Below are positions 11,350 through 19,905 of a DNA stretch of 64,000 bases, piece after piece. Origin of the DNA: DATAGF01 sp963813355 (GTDB lineage: Bacteria; Actinomycetota; Thermoleophilia; Miltoncostaeales; Miltoncostaeaceae); NCBI GenBank assembly GCA_963813355.1, contig CAWEYS010000029.1:62001-126000 (forward strand), in the 5' to 3' direction. How positions within the stretch are numbered: the stretch's first letter is position 1; each line of letters opens with the position of its first letter. The notes under the pieces were generated by a model, which did no database searches, was not told the origin of the DNA, and saw only the letters and a list, made by a program, of their open reading frames with translations. The translations under genes and the position numbers were made by a program.

Positions 11350-12444
11350 TCAGCCCTCGGCGCCGGCCGCCCTGCCGTAGCCCGTCTCGGCGAGGCGCGC
11401 CTTGAGGCGCTCGATGGGCTCGATCGGCCCCGGATCGATGCCCCGCAGCAGGGCCAGGTACAGCGAGGCGTAGTCGCCCAGCATGACGAGGTCGAGCATC
11501 CGCGCGAGCGGGGCCTGGCCTTCGGCCGTGATCGAGAGCGCGGAGTCAACGTGCGGCTCGACGATCTCGCGCGTGAGGTCGAAGCGCCGCTCGACCTGGC
11601 GGTGGTTGCGCGGGTCGCGGAGCATCAGCAGCCGCGTGAGCTCGGACAGCGGCGCAGGCGTGCCCGAGAGGCCGACGATGTCGTTGTGGTCGAGCTCGGG
11701 GAGCTCGGCCGACCAGGCCGGCAGCTTGGAGTTCTCGTCGAACTGGCAGCGCCAGCGGTAGGCGACGGCGGCCGTCAGCTCGGCGCCCCAGATCAGCGGC
11801 ACCGACCCCACCAGCGCGCGGGCCAGCTGCTTGGCGGGGTTGGCCGCCTCCGGGACCTCGGGCCCCAGCGCGGCGACCGACGCCGCGATCGTCTCGCGGG
11901 CCTCCTGCAGGTCGGAGCCGAGCGGCGGCACGGCGCCCACCCGGTCGAGCAGCACGACGACGGGCGCGAGCAGCCGCAGCAGCGCGGCGCGCGGGGCCGG
12001 CAGCCCGGGCGGCAGCGGGATGACCGGCACCCCCTCGGCGGCGTAGAAGCTGCCCAGCTTGCCGCCGCTGGTCACGGCGACGCAGAGGGCGTTGCGCTCC
12101 AGCGCCTGGCTGGCGCAGGTGAGGGTCTCCTCGGTGTCGCCGGAGTACGAGCTCAGGATGACCAGCGTGTTCTCGCCGATCCAGCCCGGCAGGTAGTAGT
12201 CCCGGACGACGGTCATCGGCCGCAGCAGCCGGTCGCGGTAGGCCCCGAGGACCAGGTTGCCGGCGATGCCGGAGCCGCCCATCCCGCAGACGGCGACGTC
12301 GGCGACGGCGTCGGGGGGGAACGGCAGCTCGACGGCCTCGGCCGCGGCGCGCGACTCGTCGAACGCGGCGAGCGAGCCGGCCATCCCGGCGATCAGCCCG
12401 AGCGAGTCGGGCGCGAGCGCCTCGGGTCCGTCGAGCCCGTACAC
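11350..12444 (-). CDS. Bifunctional phosphoglucose/phosphomannose isomerase (SIS domain)
   Basis: This 364-aa SIS-fold protein probably interconverts fructose-6-phosphate with glucose- or mannose-6-phosphate. Two SIS domains show CGMGGSGIAGNL with ILSSYSGDTEET in the first, and WRCQFDENSKLPAWSAELPE with LDHNDIVG in the second. The latter residues are diagnostic of archaeal/actinobacterial PGI/PMI. The GTG start (12444) lies 10 bp after the nucleotidyltransferase stop. Its place next to that gene suggests it supplies sugar phosphate for NDP-sugar synthesis. Confidence 0.88.
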   Translation of the reverse strand: MYGLDGPEALAPDSLGLIAGMAGSLAAFDESRAAAEAVELPFPPDAVADVAVCGMGGSGIAGNLVLGAYRDRLLRPMTVVRDYYLPGWIGENTLVILSSYSGDTEETLTCASQALERNALCVAVTSGGKLGSFYAAEGVPVIPLPPGLPAPRAALLRLLAPVVVLLDRVGAVPPLGSDLQEARETIAASVAALGPEVPEAANPAKQLARALVGSVPLIWGAELTAAVAYRWRCQFDENSKLPAWSAELPELDHNDIVGLSGTPAPLSELTRLLMLRDPRNHRQVERRFDLTREIVEPHVDSALSITAEGQAPLARMLDLVMLGDYASLYLALLRGIDPGPIEPIERLKARLAETGYGRAAGAEG

Positions 12445-12454
12445 GCGGCCCAGG

Positions 12455-13513
12455 CTACAGGGCGTCGTCGGGACCGGGCCGCTCGGCGCCGGTGGCCACG
12501 GGCTCCGAGCCGTCCACCCGCGCGCCGGCCCCGATCGCCGCGCCGTCGCCGACGACGGCGCCCGGCGAGAGCGTCGCCCGCGGGCCCACCGTGACGCCCT
12601 CGCCGAGGATGGCGTCGCGCACGGCGGCGCCCTCCCCGACCCGGGTCCCGGCGCCGAGGACGCTGCCCTCGACGACTGCGGCGGCGTCCACGCGCACGTC
12701 CGGGCCCAGGCTCGACCACGCCCCGACGCGCGCTCCGGGATCGGCCTGGGCCCCCGGGCCGATGTAGACGTCGCCGGTCGGCGACTCGGTGGTGACCGCG
12801 CCGCGCAGCACGTCGTGGTGCGCAGCCAGGTACGAGGCCGGGGTGCCGATGTCGCGCCAGTAGGCGTCGCTGGGGTACCCGAACAGCACGCCCGCGTCGG
12901 CGAGCGCCGGGAACACCTCACGCTCGACCGAGACGGCCCGGCCGGCCGGGATGCCGCCGAGCACGGAGGGGTCGAGCAGGTAGGTGCCGGCGTTGATGCG
13001 AAAGGGCTCGCCGGGCCGCAGCTCGTCCGGCGAGGGCTTCTCGACGAAGGCCTCGACGGAGTCGTCGTCGTGCAGGCGCACCAGCCCGAACGCCGACGGG
13101 TCCTCCACCGGGGTCAGCACGACCGTCCCCGCGGCGCCCGTGCGGCCGTGGGCCTCCAGGACCGCGCTCAGGTCGAGGTCCGTGAGGATGTCGCCGTTGA
13201 GCACCAGGAACGGGGTGCCGTCGAGCAGCGCCTCCGCGTTCTTCATGGCCCCCGCCGTCCCGAGCGGCTCCGGGTCGACGACGTAGCGCAGCCGCACGCC
13301 GGCGGTGTCGCCCTCGCCGAAGTGGGCCCGCAGGGCGTCGGGCCGGTAGCCGCAGGAGAAGATCACGTCGGTCACGCCGTGGCGGCGCAGCAGGTCGAGC
13401 TGGTGCGCCACGAAGGGGCGGTCGACCAGCGGCATCATGGGCTTGGGGCGGGTGTCGGTGAGGGGCCGCAGGCGCGTGCCGGCACCGCCGACGAGGATGA
13501 CGGCCTGGGTCAC
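12455..13513 (-). CDS. Sugar-1-phosphate nucleotidyltransferase (mannose-1-P guanylyltransferase/GlmU-like)
   Basis: The 352-aa enzyme makes an NDP-sugar from a sugar-1-phosphate and NTP. The N-terminal Rossmann-like domain has ILVGGAGTRLRPLTDTRPKP, LNGDIL and FVEKP. From about residue 245 a left-handed beta-helix of hexapeptide repeats runs (GPGAQADPGARVG onward). Guanylyl, uridylyl or thymidylyl specificity cannot be read from sequence, though the isomerase neighbour favours mannose. The GTG start overlaps the UDP-sugar dehydrogenase stop (GTGA at 13513-13510). Confidence 0.88.
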   Translation of the reverse strand: MTQAVILVGGAGTRLRPLTDTRPKPMMPLVDRPFVAHQLDLLRRHGVTDVIFSCGYRPDALRAHFGEGDTAGVRLRYVVDPEPLGTAGAMKNAEALLDGTPFLVLNGDILTDLDLSAVLEAHGRTGAAGTVVLTPVEDPSAFGLVRLHDDDSVEAFVEKPSPDELRPGEPFRINAGTYLLDPSVLGGIPAGRAVSVEREVFPALADAGVLFGYPSDAYWRDIGTPASYLAAHHDVLRGAVTTESPTGDVYIGPGAQADPGARVGAWSSLGPDVRVDAAAVVEGSVLGAGTRVGEGAAVRDAILGEGVTVGPRATLSPGAVVGDGAAIGAGARVDGSEPVATGAERPGPDDAL

Positions 13514-14850
13514 GACGGGATCCGCCCGATGCCCTCGAAGGCGTAGCCGGCGGCGGCCATCGCGTCGGGGTCGAGGGCGTTGCGGCCGTCGATGACGATC
13601 GGGGAGCGCATGGTGGACCGGATCGCCGGCCAGTCGAGGCCGACGATCGACGCCCACTCGGTCACGAGCACCGCCGCGTCGGCGCCGGCCACGGCCTCCT
13701 CGGCGCTGGCGCACATGATGACCCCGTGCAGGCGCTCGCCGGCGCCGTCGACCACGGGGTCGTAGGCGCACACCTCGGCGCCCTCGGCGAGCAGGCGGGC
13801 GGCGAGCACCAGGCTGGAGGCCTCGCGCATGTCGTCGGTCTCGGGCTTGAAGGCGAGGCCGAGGAGCGCGACGCGCTTGCCCTCCAGCGACCCCAGGTAC
13901 TTCTTGAGCTTGCCGATGACGCGGCGCTTCTGGAGCTCGTTGACCTCGATGACGGAGGTGAGCAGCTGGAAGTGGTACCCCGAGTTGCCCGCCAGCTGCT
14001 TGAGCGCGGCGACATCCTTCGGGAAGCAGCTTCCGCCGAAGCCGATCCCCGCGCGCAGGAACGACGGACCGATGCGCGCGTCGAGCCCCATGCCCTCGGC
14101 GACCACCGTGACGTCGGCGCCCACCTCCTCGCACACGTTCGCGATCTCGTTGATGAAGCTGATCTTCGTGGCGAGGAAGGCGTTGGAGGCGTACTTGACC
14201 ATCTCGGCCGACGGCACCGTGGTGCGCACGACCGGCGCGCCGAGCGAGCGGTAGAGCGACTCGACCCGGTCGCCGTCCGCCGCGTCGAACGCGCCGATCA
14301 CGATGCGGTCGGGGTGGAGGAAGTCGTGGATCGCGGCGCCCTCCTTGAGGAACTCCGGGTTGGAGCAGTAGCCCACCCGCGACAGCCCGCGCGCGTCGAG
14401 CTCGGCGCGCACCCGCTCGCCGGTGCCGACCGGCACGGTGCTCTTCATGACCAGGACGTGGCGCGCCTCGGCGCCGACGCGCTCGAGCTCGGCGACCACC
14501 CCCATGACCCGCGACAGGTCGGCGTCGCCCGAGTAGGTCGGCGGGGTGTCGACGGCCACGAACACGACGTCCGACCGCTCGAGCAGGAGCTCGAGCGACA
14601 GCGTGAAGGCGACCCGCTCGGCGTGCTCGGCCAGCAGCTCGGCGAGACCCGGCTCGTAGATCGGGACCTCGCCCCGCTCCAGCGTCGCCACCTTCTCCTC
14701 GTCGATGTCGCGGATCGTCACCTGGAACCCCAGCGAGGCGAGGCAGACGCCGGTGACCAGGCCGACGTAGCCGGCCCCGATCACGCCCACGCGCTCGCCC
14801 TCTCCGGCCCCGCTGCCGGGCGCCGGCCCCTCCGCCCCACCCTCGTTCAC
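13510..14850 (-). CDS. UDP-glucose/GDP-mannose 6-dehydrogenase family protein
   Basis: The NAD-dependent enzyme oxidises UDP-glucose (or a related NDP-sugar) to the uronic acid. The 446-aa protein has the Rossmann motif GVIGAGYVGLVTGVCLA, the substrate-binding segment SNPEFLKEGAAIHDF, and the catalytic Cys in GFGGSCFPKDVAALKQLA. The C-terminal domain (LLGLAFKPETDDMREA) is complete. The product would feed glucuronic acid-containing wall or capsule glycan. It is coupled to the LCP gene by a GTGA overlap. Confidence 0.93.
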   Translation of the reverse strand: MNEGGAEGPAPGSGAGEGERVGVIGAGYVGLVTGVCLASLGFQVTIRDIDEEKVATLERGEVPIYEPGLAELLAEHAERVAFTLSLELLLERSDVVFVAVDTPPTYSGDADLSRVMGVVAELERVGAEARHVLVMKSTVPVGTGERVRAELDARGLSRVGYCSNPEFLKEGAAIHDFLHPDRIVIGAFDAADGDRVESLYRSLGAPVVRTTVPSAEMVKYASNAFLATKISFINEIANVCEEVGADVTVVAEGMGLDARIGPSFLRAGIGFGGSCFPKDVAALKQLAGNSGYHFQLLTSVIEVNELQKRRVIGKLKKYLGSLEGKRVALLGLAFKPETDDMREASSLVLAARLLAEGAEVCAYDPVVDGAGERLHGVIMCASAEEAVAGADAAVLVTEWASIVGLDWPAIRSTMRSPIVIDGRNALDPDAMAAAGYAFEGIGRIPS

Positions 14851-16691
14851 GGGGTGGAGCCCTCGAGCTCGACCGAGACCTCGGTGTCGGTGCGGCCCTT
14901 CTTGAGCTTGGCGCGGTTGAGCGGGCGCATCGACTTGGCGATCTCCTCGATGGTCTTGGCGCTCAGGTCGTTCTCGAGCGTGTTGGAGACCCAGTAGGTC
15001 ACATCGCCCACCTTGAACGCGAGCCGCTGGAGGTTGCGGCCGTCATAGTATGTGAGGTACTCGCGCCCCCCGCTCGTATAGGAACCGGTCTGGCCCTCGA
15101 GGATCGAGACGTTCCTCGCCGAGGTCATCGTGATCCCCCAGTACCGGGGCGCGCCGCCGACGTACACCTGGCCCACGACCTTCACCGCGGGCGGCCCGTT
15201 GTTGCCGGAGCCGATGTTCACGCGGTAGGCGCGGACGATCTTGACGCTCGAGCCGGTCGCCACCTTCATCGGCACCATCACCTTGAGCCCGAGCGCGCGC
15301 TGCGCGCGGCGCAGCGGGTCGACGAGGCTGGTCGTGTCAACCGTGTCGGCGGGCGGGCGGGTCTCGGGCTTCGGCGGTGGCTTGAGCGTGCCGCGCCAGT
15401 CGTCGCCCGCGACCACGACCACCTCGTTGCCGTTCGCGTCGGCCGCGTCGAGGGGCGCCGTGCTGGCGGAGGCGCCCAGCACGCCCCGGATCTTGCGGGC
15501 GGGCTCGCGGAACCCGTCGGCGTAGTAGACGACGCTCGAGGCGTAGTCGAAGTCGTCCGCGTTGCCCGCGGCGCGCGCGTTGTAGCGCCGCTCCCGCAGC
15601 GCGTCGGCGAGGTCCTCGGCCGCGAGCACCCGCCCGCTGCCGTTCATGACCGCGACCTCGACCGTCGCCGGGTCGATCGGCTTGTCGGCCGCCTCGCCCT
15701 CCTCGAACTCGGGGTTCTTCCACTCGGCGACCTTGGTGCGGATCTCCTGCGACGAGGCCTCCTCGACCGCCGCGCCGTTGATGAGGTTGCCGCTGCCCTG
15801 GATCCGGACGCGCGCGATCTTCTCGTCCGGGGTCGTGAGCGCCAGCTCGAGCAGGCTGAGGAAGCGCCGCGGGCTGGTGATGCTCATCTCGATGTTCTTG
15901 TCGAAGATCTTCCGGAAGCTCGTGATGTTCGTGAGGTTCCCGAAGTCCTTGGTCTGGCGCTTGAGCTCCGAGAGGAACTGCTGCTGGCGGGCGATGCGGG
16001 CGTAATCCGAGTCGGTGTGGCGGTAGCGCACGTACGACAGCGCATCGGTGCCGTCCAGGCGCTGATAGCCCGGCTGGAGGTCGATGTCGGCGAAGTTGGT
16101 CGCCAGGGTGCCGATGTTCTTGTTGTAGTAGCGGCGGTCGACGTCCAGGTAGACGCCGCCGACCTCGTCGACCAGCTTCGCGAACCCCGTGAAGTCGACG
16201 ATCACGTACTCGTTGACGGGCTCGCCGGTCAGGGCCTCGACCGTCTTGATCGTGGTCGCCGCGCCGTACGAGTAGGCGCTGTTGATCTTGCCCTGGCCCA
16301 CGTCGGGGATGTTGACCAGCAGGTCGCGCGGGAACGACAGCATCGAGATGAAGCCGCGCTTGTTGTCCATGCGGACCAGGATCAGCGTGTCGCTGCGGCC
16401 GGGATCGCCGAGCTGCGGCCGCGTGTCCGAGCCGATCAGCAGCACGTTGACCGGCTCGCCCGGCAGCACCGCGCGCGTGGCCCGGCGCGCGGCCTTGGCC
16501 TCGGGCGTGTTGGGGGCCGCCGCCTCGAGCGTGTCGTCCAGGTAGATGTAGCTGCCGGCCGAGATCGCCACGACCAGGGCGAGGATCCCCCACAGCGACC
16601 AGCCCACGATCGACAGCCACAGGCGGCGGCGGCGCGGGACGCGCCAGTAGCGCGCCTTCCGGTGGCCCGGCTCGTCGCGCCTCGGCGTCAT
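14847..16691 (-). CDS. LytR-CpsA-Psr (LCP) family wall-glycan transferase with LytR_C domain
   Basis: LCP proteins move lipid-linked glycans onto peptidoglycan outside the membrane. The 614-aa protein has a basic cytoplasmic N-terminus, one TM (about 27-48) and an LCP domain (about 80-255). Conserved Asp and Arg residues are in LIGSDTR, RSDTLILVRMD and SFPRDLLV, followed by YVRYRHTDSDYARIARQQQF. A LytR_C domain (about 345-410, VEVAVMNGSG) follows, then an extra ~170-residue C-terminal region I do not recognise. It sits among sugar-nucleotide genes, which fits attachment of their product. It starts one base inside the M20 stop (TGATG). Confidence 0.92.
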   Translation of the reverse strand: MTPRRDEPGHRKARYWRVPRRRRLWLSIVGWSLWGILALVVAISAGSYIYLDDTLEAAAPNTPEAKAARRATRAVLPGEPVNVLLIGSDTRPQLGDPGRSDTLILVRMDNKRGFISMLSFPRDLLVNIPDVGQGKINSAYSYGAATTIKTVEALTGEPVNEYVIVDFTGFAKLVDEVGGVYLDVDRRYYNKNIGTLATNFADIDLQPGYQRLDGTDALSYVRYRHTDSDYARIARQQQFLSELKRQTKDFGNLTNITSFRKIFDKNIEMSITSPRRFLSLLELALTTPDEKIARVRIQGSGNLINGAAVEEASSQEIRTKVAEWKNPEFEEGEAADKPIDPATVEVAVMNGSGRVLAAEDLADALRERRYNARAAGNADDFDYASSVVYYADGFREPARKIRGVLGASASTAPLDAADANGNEVVVVAGDDWRGTLKPPPKPETRPPADTVDTTSLVDPLRRAQRALGLKVMVPMKVATGSSVKIVRAYRVNIGSGNNGPPAVKVVGQVYVGGAPRYWGITMTSARNVSILEGQTGSYTSGGREYLTYYDGRNLQRLAFKVGDVTYWVSNTLENDLSAKTIEEIAKSMRPLNRAKLKKGRTDTEVSVELEGSTP

Positions 16692-17797
16692 CAGATGCCC
16701 GCCCCCGCGTCCCGCATCGGCGCCGTCGTGCCGGCGACCATGCGGGCGAACTCGACGAGCGCCCGCCGGTAGCGCGGCAGGCTCTCGATCTCGACGTACT
16801 CCTCCGGGCCGTGGTGGCCGCCGCCGCGGGGGCCGAACTCGACCGCCGGCACGCCCACCTCGAGGAACGCGACCGCGTCCGAGGCGCCGTCGCGCCCGAC
16901 CGACGCGCTGGAGGGCTCGTGGCGGCTCGCCGCCTCGAGCAGGGTGCGCACCATCGGGTGGTCCGCGGGCACGTCGGCGGGGGGGCGCTGGATCAGGACC
17001 TCGACGCCGACGCGCGGGTCGAGCGACCGGATCTGGGCGAGGACGCCCTCAGGCGACTGGGTCGGGAGGTAGCGCACGTCGACGTCCATCCGGCAGAGGT
17101 CCGGCACCTTGTTCACCGCATCGCCGCCCTGGATCCGGCCCAGGTTGATCGACGGGCGCTCGAACAGGGGGGCCGACTCGGCGGCGAACGGGAGGGTCTC
17201 GATGCGGCGGAAGAGGTCGACGGCGCGCAGGACGGCATTGTCGCCCAGCCACGGGGTGGCGCCGTGCGCGGCGGTTCCGCTCACGTCGACCCGGACCATC
17301 AGGACCCCCTTCGCCTGCACGCCGACGTGCATGTCGGTGGGCTCGCCGCACACCACGAAGTCGGCGCGCAGGCCGTCGCGAACCAGCATCTCCGTACAGT
17401 TCTCCCCCGGGTCGGAGCGTTCCTCGTCCGGCACGACGACGAGCTCGACCTCGACTCCGTCGATGTCGCCGGACAGATCGGCCACCGCGAGCATCATGGA
17501 GGCCAGCGCGGACTTCATGTCGTAGGCGCCGCGGCCGAACAGGCGCCCGCCCTCCACCCGGGGCGAGAACTGCTCGGGATGCCCGGGCACGACGTCCAGG
17601 TGGCCGTGCAGCACCAGGCGGGTCGCCCCCGCTCCGACCCGCGCCACCAGGCAGCGGCGGCCGCCGGTCTCCATCCGCTCGACCGCCGCGCCCTGCGCCT
17701 CGAGCCAGCCCGCGACGAAGTCGGTGGCGAGCCCGATCCCCGAGCGGCGCGACGTGTCGTAGCCGATCAGCCGCTCGGCCAGCAGGACCTCATCCAC
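16691..17797 (-). CDS. M20 family metallopeptidase (DapE/ArgE-like)
   Basis: This zinc amidohydrolase is related to succinyl-diaminopimelate desuccinylase and acetylornithine deacetylase. It is 368 aa. Metal and catalytic motifs are HGHLDVVPG, GRGAYDMKSALASMM and the DEERSDPGENC region. A dimerisation domain follows from VQAKGVLMVRVDVSGTAAH, and the last metal His lies in GPRGGGHHGPEEYVEI. A role in lysine or peptidoglycan precursor synthesis is possible but cannot be told from a general peptidase. It is the first gene of the wall-glycan operon. Confidence 0.85.
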   Translation of the reverse strand: MDEVLLAERLIGYDTSRRSGIGLATDFVAGWLEAQGAAVERMETGGRRCLVARVGAGATRLVLHGHLDVVPGHPEQFSPRVEGGRLFGRGAYDMKSALASMMLAVADLSGDIDGVEVELVVVPDEERSDPGENCTEMLVRDGLRADFVVCGEPTDMHVGVQAKGVLMVRVDVSGTAAHGATPWLGDNAVLRAVDLFRRIETLPFAAESAPLFERPSINLGRIQGGDAVNKVPDLCRMDVDVRYLPTQSPEGVLAQIRSLDPRVGVEVLIQRPPADVPADHPMVRTLLEAASRHEPSSASVGRDGASDAVAFLEVGVPAVEFGPRGGGHHGPEEYVEIESLPRYRRALVEFARMVAGTTAPMRDAGAGI

Positions 17798-17867
17798 CCA
17801 CCCAGGATATCCGAGCCTTTACCGGGTGCTGGGCGCGCGCCCGGCGGACCGGTCTACCCTCGATCGG

Positions 17868-18686
17868 GTGATCGCGGCCCTGCTCAGCGCGCTCCTGCTC
17901 CTCGGCGGCGGCGGGGGCGCCGTGGCCGACCGGCCGGTGGCCTTCGCCGGGGGGAGCGGGGAGGTCACCCTCGCCGGGACGATCGCGGTGCCACCGGGGC
18001 CCGGCCCGCACCCGGCGGCGGTGCTGGTGGGCGGGTTCGGGCCCGCGAACCGCGACGGCGCGTTCGGCGAGCGCGGCGACGGGGCCTACCGCACCTGGGC
18101 CCGGGAGCTGGCGGCGCGCGGCCTGGCCGTGCTGCGCTACGACAAGCGCGGCACGGGCGAGTCGGGCGGAGCGGCGCTGAGCTGGCTCGACGCGCGGCCC
18201 CTGGCCGCCGACGCCGCCGCGGCCGCCCGGGCTCTCGCGCGCCTGCCGGGCGTGGACCCGGCGCGCCTGACCCTGATCGGCCACAGCCAGGGGGGCGACC
18301 TGGCCCTCGCCGCCGCCGCGGTCGCGCCGGTCGCCCGCATCGTCACGATCGGGGCGCCGGGGCGGCCGCTGGGCCTGCTGTCGCGCGCCTCCGGCTCCGC
18401 CGGGCGCTTCCTGCGGCGGCTGCTGGGCCCCGAGGTGGCGGCCGCCACGCTCCGGCGCGACCCGCTGCGCGACGCGGCCCGGGCCCGCCAGCCGGCGCTG
18501 CTGGTCCACGGCACCGAGGACCACACCGTTCCGGTGGAGGACATGGCGGCGCTGGCGCGCGCCCGCGCGCGCGCCGGGCGCGCCACCCAGACCCTGCGGG
18601 TGCCCGGAGCGGGTCACTTCGTCTCGGTCAACGGGCGCGTGCCCGAGGGCGCGTTCGACGCGATCGCCCGGTTCGCCCGCGCCTGA
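17868..18686 (+). CDS. Secreted alpha/beta hydrolase
   Basis: A hydrolase of the BAAT/DLH-like alpha/beta class. The GTG at 17868 starts directly before the hydrophobic signal sequence (IAALLSALLLLGG). An upstream in-frame GTG at 17826 would put charged residues before it. Catalytic residues are Ser in GHSQGGD, Asp in HGTEDHTVP and His in GAGHFVS. The oxyanion-side motif RYDKRGTGES is present. It diverges from the M20 gene and converges on the MFS gene, with a 73-bp 3' overlap. The substrate is unknown. Confidence 0.85.
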   Translation: MIAALLSALLLLGGGGGAVADRPVAFAGGSGEVTLAGTIAVPPGPGPHPAAVLVGGFGPANRDGAFGERGDGAYRTWARELAARGLAVLRYDKRGTGESGGAALSWLDARPLAADAAAAARALARLPGVDPARLTLIGHSQGGDLALAAAAVAPVARIVTIGAPGRPLGLLSRASGSAGRFLRRLLGPEVAAATLRRDPLRDAARARQPALLVHGTEDHTVPVEDMAALARARARAGRATQTLRVPGAGHFVSVNGRVPEGAFDAIARFARA

Positions 18687-19859
18687 CCGTCGATCGCCGC
18701 GACGGGGTTCCGCAGGCTCCAGGCGCCCCAGGCGGCGAGCAGCGCGGCGCACCCGGCGAGGGTGGCCGCGATCCCCGCGCGCTCGGCCACGGCGCCGGCG
18801 ACCGTCGAGCCGATGGCGATCGGGCCGATGACCGAGAGCTGGTAGAGGCCGAGCATCCGGCCGAGCAGGGCCCGCGGCGAGCGCAGCTGGATCGCCGTGT
18901 TGGTGGCGGCGAACATCCAGATCCAGAAGGCCCCGCTGAAGGCCATGCCGAGCAGGCCCAGCCACAGCCAGGGCGTCAGGGCGACGACGGCCATGCCGGC
19001 CGAGAACGTGACCGTCGCGATGGGCAGCGCCCGGTGCCGCGGCAGCCCCCCGCCGTGCAGGCGCTCGAGCAGCCAGGCGCCGGCGAGCGCGCCGCCGCCC
19101 ATCGCGCCGAGGAGCAGGCCGAGCCCCTCGGGCCCGGCGTCCAGGCGGTCGGCGACCACCGGGGCGAGCTCCTGGATCGGCGAGGCGAGGGCCGTGAACA
19201 CCGCCATCCCGATCAGCAGCCGGCGCATCCCGTCGTCGCCGGCGGCGTACGCCAGCGCCGCGCGCATGCCGACGCCCTCGCGGACGGCCGGCGCCGGCCG
19301 CGCCGGGATCCGGAGCAGCACCAGCACCAGGGCCAGGAACGAGACCGCGTTCAGGGCGAAGCACGCCGTGGCGCCGAAGAGGGCCAGCGTCGCGCCGCCG
19401 ATCGCCGGCCCCGCCAGCCGCGCGACGTTGATGCCCGCGGCGTTCAGGCTGACGGCCTGCGAGAGCCGCGGCGCCGGCACGAGCGCCGGGATCAGCGCCA
19501 GCATCGCGGGCAGGCCGAGGGCGAACCCGACCCCGACCAGGAAGGTCAGGACGTAGATCGACCAGACCTCGGGGCCGCTGGCCCAGGTGATCAGCGCCAG
19601 CGCCCCGGCGGCGACGGCCTGCAGCAGGAAGGTCCAGATGCCGACCGCCCGGCGGTCGAAGCGGTCGGCGAGCTGGCCTGCCACGGTGGACAGGAGGATC
19701 GCCGGAGCCCGGGTGACGAGCGCCAGCAGCGCCGACGGCCGCGGGGCTGTCGGTGAGCTGCAGGATCAGCCAGCCGCTCGCGACGATCTGCAGCCAGGAG
19801 CCCGCGTTGGAGGCGAGGCTCGCCAGCCAGACGTCGCGGAACGCCCGGTATCTGAGGAC
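18614..19859 (-). CDS. MFS transporter (DHA3/MFS_3-like), frameshifted near N-terminus
   Basis: A 12-TM efflux-type transporter of about 415 aa. The N-terminal piece LRYRAFRDVWLASLASNAGS is typical of MFS_3 proteins. The frame breaks near 19735 and resumes before the loop motif GQLADRFDRR. Removing one base gives a whole number of codons. I find no ATG, GTG or TTG in the N-terminal frame after the kinase stop, so the start is approximate and a second error there is possible. It follows the histidine kinase gene on the same strand. Confidence 0.8.
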
Positions 19860-19905
19860 GGCCGGGGACCACGCCGGGAGTATGGCGAGCGCCGGTTGGA
19901 GAGCC

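Noticed and set aside
16811..19756. 981-aa plus-strand ORF
   Set aside because: Antisense to the M20 gene and then out of frame with the hydrolase and antisense to the MFS gene. Composition is a GC-rich shadow with no motif.
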